64,000 nt of DNA from Allopusillimonas ginsengisoli. Lineage in GTDB: Bacteria > Pseudomonadota > Gammaproteobacteria > Burkholderiales > Burkholderiaceae_B. The translations under genes were made by a program, and so were the position numbers. This document shows positions 56,881-64,000 of the stretch, one piece after another; position 1 is the first letter of the stretch; every line of letters starts with the position of its first letter. Under the pieces are notes generated by a model. The model saw only the letters and a program-made list of their open reading frames with translations. It had not been told where the DNA came from and did not search any database. Where the stretch lies: the NCBI RefSeq assembly GCF_004153455.1, contig NZ_SDQE01000001.1:434001-498000 (forward strand), in the 5' to 3' direction.

Positions 56881-58941
56881 ATGGCTAGTGGTTCACTTGG
56901 ACGCTTGAATGTCATCCTCGGATTGAACGCCGCCGAATTCACACGCGGGATGGGGCGTGCGGAGTATCAGGCGAGAAAATCGCTCGATCAAATAGCCTCG
57001 TCGGCGCGCACAGTGCAGAACACGTTGAGGACGGTTTTCGCTGGCTATTCGGTCAAGATGGTGTATGACAAGTTTCTAACAGAAACCATCAACGCGCAAA
57101 ACGAACAGGCCCAGTTAACGGCAGTGCTCAAATCTACCGGGCAGGCGGCAGGCTATACGCGTGACGAGTTGAACAAGATGGCCGCTGACATGTCAGGGAT
57201 ATTCAGCGAAGGAGAGATTAATAAGGCGCAGACAACCTTGCTCGCGTTCACCGGCATAGTTGGCGACCAGTTTACGCAAGCGCTTCAGGCAGCCATTGAT
57301 ATGTCGGCGCGAACTGGCATGTCGGTTGTTCAGGCTGCTGAGACGATTGGGCGCGCACTGGATGTTCCATCTAAAGGTTTGTCCTCTCTATCGAAGCAAG
57401 GCTTTCGTTTCACTGAGGAACAGAAAAAGCTGGCTGAACGTCTGGAAGCCACCGGGCGCACCGCAGAAGCCCAGGGAATCATACTTAATGAGCTGACATC
57501 GTCCTACGGCGGTGCAGCCCAAGCGGCCCGCGACACTCTTGGCGGCGCGCTGACTGCGTTGCGGAACCAAATCGACTCATTAATGACGGGCGACGATGGT
57601 AGCGTCAACGGGTTGACCGGAGCGGTGAATGATCTCACCGACTCCCTCGGATCGGAGGACACGAAACAAACCTTCAAAGACTTTACAGGTTGGTTAGCGG
57701 AAACTGCAAAATATGTGCTGAACCTCACCAACCAATTCGCCGAAGGGATCAGGTACTCCGATGGATTCTTTGATGCGCTTGTTAAGTATGGGCTGACAGA
57801 TCCATTTAAGTCGCCGTTAGAGCAACTGGAACGCATCAACAAAGAGCTGGACACACTAAATAAAGACACCAAGGGTCTTGTTTCCTCGATAAAGGATGGC
57901 TCGGTCTCCATATTTGACGTGGATCCGACTTCGCTGGGCGGCGAGGGCCGGGCAAGCAGAATGCGCGCTCTTTTGCAAGAGCAACAGTACTGGCAGCGGC
58001 AATTGGAACGTGGCGAGCGTGATTTGTTCCAATCGTATAAAGGGTTTGGTGAAACTGGAGGCGATCCATTCTCAGGCGTCCTTCCCCCTGTATCGGTTCG
58101 CCCAAGCAGCACGGGTGGCAAGAAGGGGAAAGCGGTGAAGACCAAAGTCGACCCCGATCCACTGGGCACCTTCATCAAGGAGCAGCAAGAGGCCACGCAG
58201 GCGTATTTCTCGTTCCTTGATGATATTTCAGGCGAGACTGAAAAGCGCCGCGTTGAGCAGCAAAAACGGTTCTTGGATGACGCATTGGGTCTTGGCAGGA
58301 TCAGTGCCGATGAATACGCGAAGTACATGGATGAAATCGCCACGAAAGGCAAAGAGACCATGGACAACATCGACCAGTTCACCGTCCAGGCGGCGCGCAA
58401 CATCGAGTCGGCTTTGGGCGATGGTTTGTACCAGGTGCTAACTGGCAAGTTCGACAATATCGCAGCTGACTTTGCCGATATGCTGGCGCACATGGCTGCG
58501 CAGGCCGTTGCCGCCAATATTGCCGGATCACTCTTTGGCGACTACGGGAGCTCTGGAAAAATCGGCGGTTTCATAGGCTCGTTGTTAGGCTTTGCCTCTG
58601 GCGGCTACACCGGTCCAGGCGGTAGGACCGAGCCTGCGGGAATCGTTCATAAGGGCGAATATGTCCTGAATCAGGATGCCACCCGCCGTGTTGGTGTCGG
58701 CGTATTGGACCGAATCAACAAAGGGTATGCGAGCGGTGGGTTGGTAGGCGGTTCATCCTCGAGCTCGCCGACGAGCGGCGATGTGAATGTGACGGTGAAC
58801 GTAACCGAGAACGAAGCCTCAACCCAAGGGGACCCCAGCCAATTCGGGCGCACATTGGCAAATGCGGTGCGCAATACCGTGCAAGAAGAGCTTGTTCGCG
58901 CCAAGATGCAAGGCGGGCAACTTTGGCAAGGGGGCTATTAA
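56881..58941 (+). CDS. Tape measure protein
   Basis: A 686-aa tail length determinant. It starts LNVILGLNAAEFTRGMGRAE with helical repeats (LTAVLKSTGQAAGYTRDELN, GIFSEGEINKAQTTLLAFTG), the usual phage tail tape-measure N-domain. A hydrophobic/Gly-rich region lies near residues 530-590 (AAQAVAANIAGSLFG; IGGFIGSLLGFASGGYTGPG), and the lambda-type C-terminus contains GIVHKGEYVLNQDATRRVGV. ATG 56881 was preferred to 56836, which lies in the terminator. It is short for a tape measure, implying a tail of roughly 100 nm. Confidence 0.92.
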   Translation: MASGSLGRLNVILGLNAAEFTRGMGRAEYQARKSLDQIASSARTVQNTLRTVFAGYSVKMVYDKFLTETINAQNEQAQLTAVLKSTGQAAGYTRDELNKMAADMSGIFSEGEINKAQTTLLAFTGIVGDQFTQALQAAIDMSARTGMSVVQAAETIGRALDVPSKGLSSLSKQGFRFTEEQKKLAERLEATGRTAEAQGIILNELTSSYGGAAQAARDTLGGALTALRNQIDSLMTGDDGSVNGLTGAVNDLTDSLGSEDTKQTFKDFTGWLAETAKYVLNLTNQFAEGIRYSDGFFDALVKYGLTDPFKSPLEQLERINKELDTLNKDTKGLVSSIKDGSVSIFDVDPTSLGGEGRASRMRALLQEQQYWQRQLERGERDLFQSYKGFGETGGDPFSGVLPPVSVRPSSTGGKKGKAVKTKVDPDPLGTFIKEQQEATQAYFSFLDDISGETEKRRVEQQKRFLDDALGLGRISADEYAKYMDEIATKGKETMDNIDQFTVQAARNIESALGDGLYQVLTGKFDNIAADFADMLAHMAAQAVAANIAGSLFGDYGSSGKIGGFIGSLLGFASGGYTGPGGRTEPAGIVHKGEYVLNQDATRRVGVGVLDRINKGYASGGLVGGSSSSSPTSGDVNVTVNVTENEASTQGDPSQFGRTLANAVRNTVQEELVRAKMQGGQLWQGGY

Positions 58942-59276
58942 TGGCCCGCATCTTTACATGGTGTCCACTTGTTGATCCGCAAGGTCAAATAAAATTCCGG
59001 TCCCTTGATGCCCAGTTTGGCGATGGATTCAAGCAGTCTGTGGGCGACGGCATCAACACCCGCGTCCAAGCATGGCCACTATCGTTCAAGGGTAAAGCCT
59101 CGTATATCGCGCCAATCAAGCAGTTCTTAGACGACCACGAGGGCTTCATCCCTTTTCAGTGGACGCCACCACTTGGGACGCCAATGTTATTCGAGGTCAA
59201 GGAATACAACCTGACCAAACACAGAGCTGGCCGATACACTTTGACCGCCATGTTCCAGCAGGTATCTGCGCCATGA
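58941..59276 (+). CDS. Minor tail protein M (lambda gpM-like)
   Basis: A 111-aa protein of the gpM/DUF2163-adjacent tail-tip family: FGDGFKQSVGDGINTRVQAW, PLSFKGKASYIAPIKQFLDD, HEGFIPFQWTPPLG and YTLTAMFQQV match the family closely. It forms part of the baseplate hub. It starts by TAATG overlap with the tape-measure stop and ends by ATGA overlap with gpL. Confidence 0.9.
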   Translation: MARIFTWCPLVDPQGQIKFRSLDAQFGDGFKQSVGDGINTRVQAWPLSFKGKASYIAPIKQFLDDHEGFIPFQWTPPLGTPMLFEVKEYNLTKHRAGRYTLTAMFQQVSAP

Positions 59277-60004
59277 TTGAATCCGACATTCAAAGTCTGA
59301 CACCAGGCAATCTGGTTACTCTTTTTGAGATTGACTGCACCGGTATTGGCGGTCTGATCGAGCGCTATCACAACCATACTGATGGCGTCATCACCTGGCA
59401 AGGCAATGAGTATTACCCATGGGCCATTGAAGCGCGCGACTTCGAACGGACCGGCAACGGGCAGCAGCCTCTACCGGAAATCACGGTCGGCAACATCGGC
59501 CAGGATGCCGAAGGTAAGCCAATCGCGGGTGTGGTAACCGCCTTGTGTTTGGCGCTGGACGATCTGGTCGGTGCCAAGGTCACGCGCCGGCGCACGTTCA
59601 AGAAGTATCTGGATGCAGTCAACTTCGCACAAGGCAATCCTTCAGCTGACCCCAATGAGCACTTGCCTGACGAAAAGTGGATCATCAGTCAGAAAAAGGC
59701 CGAAACGCCTGAAGCCGTGACCTTTGTCCTTACGTCGCCCCTGCAGTTTGATGGCCGACAGCTTCCTAGCCGGGATGTCATTGCCGGATTCTGCGGCTGG
59801 CTGACCATTGACGGGCCGGAAGGAGGTTATCGCGGCGCTTACTGCGGATACACCGGTACAGCCAGGTTCGACAAAGACGGCAACCCAGTATCTGACCCAT
59901 CTCAAGACAAATGTGGCGGAAGGGTCAGCGATTGCAAAAAACGATTCGGGCAGAACAAACCTCTGGCATACGGTGGTTTCGCCTCAGCAGACAGGATCCG
60001 GTGA
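59273..60004 (+). CDS. Minor tail protein L (lambda gpL-like, Fe-S)
   Basis: A 243-aa homologue of lambda gpL. Conserved stretches are GNLVTLFEIDCTGIGGLIER and EYYPWAIEARDFERTGNGQQ. Four C-terminal cysteines (C174, C191, C214, C221, in AGFCGW, AYCGYTG, DKCGGRVSDCKKRFG) match the four ligands of the [4Fe-4S] cluster known in lambda gpL. It is part of the tail tip between gpM and gpK homologues, coupled at both ends. Confidence 0.92.
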   Translation: MIESDIQSLTPGNLVTLFEIDCTGIGGLIERYHNHTDGVITWQGNEYYPWAIEARDFERTGNGQQPLPEITVGNIGQDAEGKPIAGVVTALCLALDDLVGAKVTRRRTFKKYLDAVNFAQGNPSADPNEHLPDEKWIISQKKAETPEAVTFVLTSPLQFDGRQLPSRDVIAGFCGWLTIDGPEGGYRGAYCGYTGTARFDKDGNPVSDPSQDKCGGRVSDCKKRFGQNKPLAYGGFASADRIR

Positions 60005-60774
60005 TGCGCACACATATTAGACGCGCCATAGAAACCCACGCCTTGGCCGACTATCCACGCGAATGTTGCGGCCTGATAACGGCTCAAGGGGATAAACAAG
60101 TTTATGTGCCATGCCGCAATATAGCTACTGATGACCAGGATTTTGCGCTGGCGGCGGATGACTATGCCAAGGCAGAAGACCGTGGGCAGGTCCTTAGCAT
60201 CATTCATTCACATATCGATCGCGATCCCCTGCCCACGGACGCTGATCTAGTGTCGTGTGAGGCTACCGGCCTACCATGGCACGTGGTGGCGGTTGGGCAG
60301 GATGCTGGCGAACCAGCGCCACGCATACTTGGATGGCACTCCTTTGAACCATCGGGCTACCAGGCGCCATTAGTGGGACGGCCATTTCACCACGGCACGC
60401 TGGATTGCTATGGTTTGATTCGCGACTTTTACAAAATTGAACTGGGCATCGAAATTCAGAATTTCGAGCGTCCCGACGCCTGGTGGGAGGATCCGTCCGG
60501 CGGAGAGCTGTACCTGGACAATTTCGAGCGTGCCGGCTTTGCGCGTGTTGACGATGCCCCCCGCTACGGCGACGTGATCCTGATGCAGTATCGCAGTGAC
60601 CGAACCAACCATGGCGGCGTATTCCTGGGCGATGCTGCGCTGAAGTCGCAGCCCGACCTGCATCCCGTACCGTGCGCCCTGCTACATCATGCGATGCCGC
60701 GGCTTTCTGAACGCGTACTGTATGCAGGGTTCTGGCAGGACATCACCAGAATGATAGTGAGGTATAAAAAGTGA
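60004..60774 (+). CDS. Tail tip assembly protein K (lambda gpK-like)
   Basis: A 256-aa two-domain protein. The N-terminal JAMM/Mov34-type metallopeptidase has E20 and IIHSHIDRDPLPTDADL (H68, H70, D79). The C-terminal NlpC/P60 peptidase has C135 in LDCYGLIRDFY and H203 in NHGGVFLG. It is needed for tail-tip assembly and may cleave peptidoglycan during entry. The start overlaps the gpL stop (TGATG) and the stop overlaps the gpI GTG. Confidence 0.93.
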   Translation: MRTHIRRAIETHALADYPRECCGLITAQGDKQVYVPCRNIATDDQDFALAADDYAKAEDRGQVLSIIHSHIDRDPLPTDADLVSCEATGLPWHVVAVGQDAGEPAPRILGWHSFEPSGYQAPLVGRPFHHGTLDCYGLIRDFYKIELGIEIQNFERPDAWWEDPSGGELYLDNFERAGFARVDDAPRYGDVILMQYRSDRTNHGGVFLGDAALKSQPDLHPVPCALLHHAMPRLSERVLYAGFWQDITRMIVRYKK

Positions 60775-61430
60775 CCGCTATTGCCATCAATCAACCCGCT
60801 TCGGCGGGTTTTTTTGAGCCCGAAAAACTGCGCACGATCAGGCTCTACGGAAAGCTCGGTGCCCGCTTTGGTAGGGTCCATAGGTTTGTGTGCCGCAATA
60901 CCGCCGAGGCGGTACATGCTTTATGCCAGATGGTCCCTGGCTTCGAAAAATTTCTTTACGAAAGCAAAGACCATGGCCTGGGCTACGCCTGCTTTATCGG
61001 CCGCCAAAATATAAGCGAGGAAGGCCTGCAGTACCCCGTAGGTGGCGACGATATTCGCATAGCTCCCATGATTCTGGGGTCCGGTCGCGGCGGGTTCTTT
61101 CAAATCATTCTGGGTGCTGCCCTGATCGTTGCCGCACCCTATGCGGCGGCGGCGGCCTGGGGCGCTGGATACGCGGGACTGACAGCAGCCATTGCGACCT
61201 ATGCGCCGATGCTGGGTTGGGCCATGGTGCTAGGCGGTGTGTCCCAGCTACTCACAAAGCAGCCTCAAGGGCTCACTAGCGTGGAGTCGCCAGATAACGG
61301 CGCCTCCTACAACTTTAATGGCCCCGTAAACGTGCCTGCCCAGGGAAATCCCGTACCTGTGCTGTACGGCGAAGCCATCGTTGGCTCGGTCACTATCTCT
61401 GGCGACATGTACTCCGAGGATATTCAGTAA
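60771..61430 (+). CDS. Tail assembly protein I (lambda gpI-like), GTG start
   Basis: A 219-aa homologue of lambda gpI. The conserved part begins KLRTIRLYGKLGARFGRVHR, continues AVHALCQMVPGFEKFLYESK, a Gly/Ala-rich hydrophobic core (IILGAALIVAAPYAAAAAWG) and ends GNPVPVLYGEAIVGSVTISG. The only usable start is GTG 60771, overlapping the gpK stop as GTGA. The first ~18 codons run through a perfect UUCG terminator hairpin (60793-60815), which is strange for a coding region. Confidence 0.88.
   Translation: MTAIAINQPASAGFFEPEKLRTIRLYGKLGARFGRVHRFVCRNTAEAVHALCQMVPGFEKFLYESKDHGLGYACFIGRQNISEEGLQYPVGGDDIRIAPMILGSGRGGFFQIILGAALIVAAPYAAAAAWGAGYAGLTAAIATYAPMLGWAMVLGGVSQLLTKQPQGLTSVESPDNGASYNFNGPVNVPAQGNPVPVLYGEAIVGSVTISGDMYSEDIQ
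60793..60815 (+). terminator. Terminator-like hairpin inside the gpI reading frame
   Basis: AACCCGC (60793-60799), TTCG loop, GCGGGTT (60804-60810), then five more T's (seven in all). It is a textbook intrinsic terminator in the gpK/gpI junction and is translated as part of gpI. Confidence 0.65.
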
Positions 61431-64000
61431 TGTCTGTGGTAATTGAGGACCGTGCGGGCGGACTTTGCATTCGAGGGTCGGGTGGTGGCGGCAAGAGCGG
61501 TGGTGGTAGTGCGCGCACGCCCGTTGAGCAGCCTGACAGCTTGCATAACACCTCGTACGCTGCGCTGCTCGACCTCATATGCAACGGGGAAGCTGAGGGG
61601 CCCGTCCATAAGTCGGCGCCGCTGCGCGATATCTATCTGGACGGCACGCCGATTCAGAATGCCGACGGTACCTTGAATTTTCGCAATGTCCAGGTGGACA
61701 TACGCTTTGGCACGCAAGATCAGGCCCATATTCCAGGATTTCCGGCTTCGGCTAGCGTGACTTCGGTCGGCGTGCAGGTCAAGACCGCCCAGCCGTGGAC
61801 GCAGCTACTAACCAATCCAGACTTATCGGCCGTGCGCGTGTCCCTGCATTGGCCGCAGTTGCTCGAAATGATCGACAGCGGTGACAAGGTGGGCGACCGA
61901 ATCGGCCACCGTGTCCAGTACGCCATCGACCTCGCAGTTGGAAGCGGGTCATTCCAGCAGGTGCTGCAAGCTGCTGCAGACGGCAAGACGGTTAATGGAT
62001 ACACGCGCACTCATCGTATTGAGCTGCCATCCACTGGCGAGGGGTGGACTGTGCGCGTTCGCCGCATCACGCCCGAGTCCGAGGACAGCAGCATTCAAGA
62101 CACGATGGTCGTGCAGTCCTATGCCGAAGTCATCGATGGCAAGTTCCGTCACCCTATGTCGGCCCTGGTGGGGATCAAGATCGATGCTGAGCAGTTTCGG
62201 TCCATCCCTACCCGGGCGTACCACTGGCGCGGCCAGGTTATCCGGGTGCCTAGCAACTACAACCCCATTACACGGACGTATTCAGGGGTGTGGGATGGCA
62301 CGTTCAAGCGCGCCTGGAGCAACAACCCGGCCTGGACCTACTACGACATTCTGATAAATAAGCTCTACGGGCTGGGCGATCGCGTCGATGCCTCGATGAT
62401 CGACCGCTACGCCCTATACCAGATCGGTGCGTATTGCGACCAGTTGGTGTCCGATGGCCAAGGCGGGCAAGAGCCGCGATTTGTCTGCAACACTTATATT
62501 CAGTCCAAAGCCGATGCGCTAAGGGTGCTTAATGATCTGACCAGCGTATTTCGTGGGATGGCCTACTGGGCCAATGGTCAGGTGGTGGCCGTGGCAGATA
62601 TGCCAAGCGACCCTGTGTACACCTACTCGAACGCCAAGGTCATCGGTGGGCGTTTCGAATATACAGGCGCCGACCTATCCACGCGGCGCACGGTGGCGCT
62701 TGTATCCTGGAATGATCCGTCCGACTTCTACCGCGCCAAGGTCGAGGTCGTAAACGACGACGATGGCATCCGTCGTTACGGGATCCGCAAGACCGAGATC
62801 AAGGCGTTTGCCTGCCCATCGCGCGGCCAGGCCCAGCGCGCTGGGCTATATGCCTTGTATACATCCCGCATGGAAACCGGCGGCGTCACGTTCTCGGTCG
62901 GGCTCGAAGGCGTCGTTCCACAGCCCGGCAGCGTCATTCGAGTTGCCGACAAAAATCGTTCAGGCCGGCGCATGGGCGGACTGGTTAAATCCGCGACGAC
63001 CAGCGTTGTCATGCTCGATCATCCAACTGTTGTATCGACTGGCGACAAACTATCCGTTGTTCTGCCAGATGGCACGATGCAGTCGCGCAACATCACGGGC
63101 GTGGACGCATCAGATCCTGATCGTGACGGGTACGACATACTGACCATCAGTCCTGCCCTGCCGAGTGCGCCAGTCACGGGCGCGAACTGGTCGATTGATT
63201 CGACCGAGCTGGTTGCTCAATACTTTCGTGTGGTCTCGGTTAAGGAAGGCGACGGCATCGAATACGGCATTTCGGCGGTTGCCCACCACCCGGACAAACA
63301 CGCGGCTATCGATACAGGAGCAAGGCTCGACCCATTGCCAATTAGCGTCGTGCCCCCGCGCGTACAGGTGGCACCGACGAATGTACAGATTACCTCGCAC
63401 CATACGTTTCACCAGGGCACCACACGTCACCTGATAGAAATATCTTGGGACAAGGCCGAGCATGCTGTGGCGTATGACGTGCAGTGGCGCCGCGACAACG
63501 GCGACTGGGTGGTATTACCGCGCACGGGCACTCGCTTGGCCGAGGTGCTCGATGTATATGCAGGCGGCTACATCGCTCGCGTGCGGGCGGTGAACTCGCT
63601 CGATGTGCCCTCGCTGTGGACGTATAGCGAGCTCACAGAGGTCGACGGCATCATCGGTGCGCCGCCTGTTGTCACGACTTTGACTGCGACGGGGATAGTC
63701 TTTGGGATAGACCTGCGCTGGTCCTTTCCCAGCGGTCCTAGCATCATCGAAAAGACGGAGCTGCGCTACAGTCAAACCTCAAACTTCAATGACGCTATAG
63801 ATCTAGGCGCCTTCAGCTATCCGTCCAATAGGCACACGTTGCTGAACCTGGCCGCCGGCGCCCGACTTTATTTCTGGGCGCGCCTGGTAGACAAGAACGG
63901 TACTGCTGGGGCGTGGTTTCCCGCGGGCGCGGGGGTGATGGGTGAATCAAAAACCAGCGCTTCGGACTACCTCGACTACTTTGACGGCCTGATCGGCAAA
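61430..64000 (+). CDS. Host-specificity tail protein J (lambda gpJ-like), 3' end cut by window
   Basis: The first 857 residues of a gpJ-type central tail fibre/receptor-binding protein; the frame is open to the last base. It starts by TAATG overlap with gpI. A Gly-rich start (GSGGGGKSGGGSARTP) is followed by DSLHNTSYAALLDLICNGEA, ARVSLHWP-like and SFQQVLQAAADGKTVNGYTR, RAYHWRGQVIRVPSNYNPIT and ILINKLYGLGDRVDASMIDR, the conserved N-terminal hub. Fibronectin-III-like domains follow (about 650 onward, RHLIEISWDKAEHAVAYDVQ). The receptor-binding C-terminus lies outside the window. Confidence 0.93.
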   Translation, partial: MSVVIEDRAGGLCIRGSGGGGKSGGGSARTPVEQPDSLHNTSYAALLDLICNGEAEGPVHKSAPLRDIYLDGTPIQNADGTLNFRNVQVDIRFGTQDQAHIPGFPASASVTSVGVQVKTAQPWTQLLTNPDLSAVRVSLHWPQLLEMIDSGDKVGDRIGHRVQYAIDLAVGSGSFQQVLQAAADGKTVNGYTRTHRIELPSTGEGWTVRVRRITPESEDSSIQDTMVVQSYAEVIDGKFRHPMSALVGIKIDAEQFRSIPTRAYHWRGQVIRVPSNYNPITRTYSGVWDGTFKRAWSNNPAWTYYDILINKLYGLGDRVDASMIDRYALYQIGAYCDQLVSDGQGGQEPRFVCNTYIQSKADALRVLNDLTSVFRGMAYWANGQVVAVADMPSDPVYTYSNAKVIGGRFEYTGADLSTRRTVALVSWNDPSDFYRAKVEVVNDDDGIRRYGIRKTEIKAFACPSRGQAQRAGLYALYTSRMETGGVTFSVGLEGVVPQPGSVIRVADKNRSGRRMGGLVKSATTSVVMLDHPTVVSTGDKLSVVLPDGTMQSRNITGVDASDPDRDGYDILTISPALPSAPVTGANWSIDSTELVAQYFRVVSVKEGDGIEYGISAVAHHPDKHAAIDTGARLDPLPISVVPPRVQVAPTNVQITSHHTFHQGTTRHLIEISWDKAEHAVAYDVQWRRDNGDWVVLPRTGTRLAEVLDVYAGGYIARVRAVNSLDVPSLWTYSELTEVDGIIGAPPVVTTLTATGIVFGIDLRWSFPSGPSIIEKTELRYSQTSNFNDAIDLGAFSYPSNRHTLLNLAAGARLYFWARLVDKNGTAGAWFPAGAGVMGESKTSASDYLDYFDGLIGK

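Noticed and set aside
28324-64000. CRISPR array or known anti-CRISPR gene in the prophage
   Set aside because: I saw no regularly spaced direct repeats, and none of the small proteins matches an anti-CRISPR or Aca family that I recognise.

Overview
The window looks like the chromosome of a betaproteobacterium, most likely in the Alcaligenaceae (Bordetella/Achromobacter/Pusillimonas-like). The evidence is the high-GC host backbone, periplasmic solute-binding proteins beside fused ABC subunits, a fused indolepyruvate:ferredoxin oxidoreductase, and prophage genes of a kind seen in Burkholderiales. This placement rests on protein recognition without database searches.

Host backbone, 1-28.2 kb: two convergent Asp/Glu/hydantoin-type racemase genes (1-1.4 kb); a dipeptide/opine-type ABC transporter operon with fused ATPases (1.7-7.06 kb) ending at a terminator; a glycine-zipper lipoprotein; a 'graveyard' at 7.7-11.8 kb with a tricarballylate dehydrogenase remnant, IS3-family and IS110-family transposase remnants, a DUF4268 gene with two amber codons and an LprI-like protein; tRNA-Arg(UCU); outer-membrane phospholipase A; a LysR regulator divergent from the 1210-aa indolepyruvate oxidoreductase; a convergent branched-chain-type ABC operon with fused LivGF and LivHM (18.5-23.3 kb); an LTA-synthase-like sulfatase; a TerC/CBS membrane protein coupled to an exported metallo-beta-lactamase-fold hydrolase; and tRNA-Pro(UGG).

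Prophage, 28.3 kb to the window end (right end not reached): a lambda-like, HK97/siphovirus-type prophage integrated at the 3' end of tRNA-Pro. A leftward block carries integrase, a chain of small ATGA-coupled genes, a DnaN-like protein, RdgC, membrane and accessory genes, a GNAT enzyme, an Imm/SHOCT protein and a BRCT protein. A rightward block carries Cro-like YdaS, a Ref nuclease, a KilA-type antirepressor, replication proteins, a late-regulator candidate, HNH, terminase, portal, ClpP-like protease, capsid, connectors, tail tube, frameshifted tail chaperones, tape measure and gpM/gpL/gpK/gpI/gpJ homologues. gpJ runs off the end.

Regulation can be read directly from the DNA. Two three-site operator arrays (AAGC-N5-GCTT, 23-25 bp spacing) sit at the leftward promoter (34.73-34.80 kb) and between the repressor and Cro genes (40.36-40.42 kb), which is a complete lambda-style switch. 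The repressor has no LexA-type peptidase domain. A near-consensus LexA box lies across a promoter driving an unknown 79-aa protein (35.0-35.2 kb), so SOS induction may work through a small antirepressor. A duplicated unit at 35.45-35.79 kb encodes two probable small RNAs, each with a hairpin loop presenting a Shine-Dalgarno-like purine tract followed by a terminator. A moron with its own -10 box and terminator interrupts the tail operon, and the tail chaperones carry a perfect A AAA AAC slippery site.
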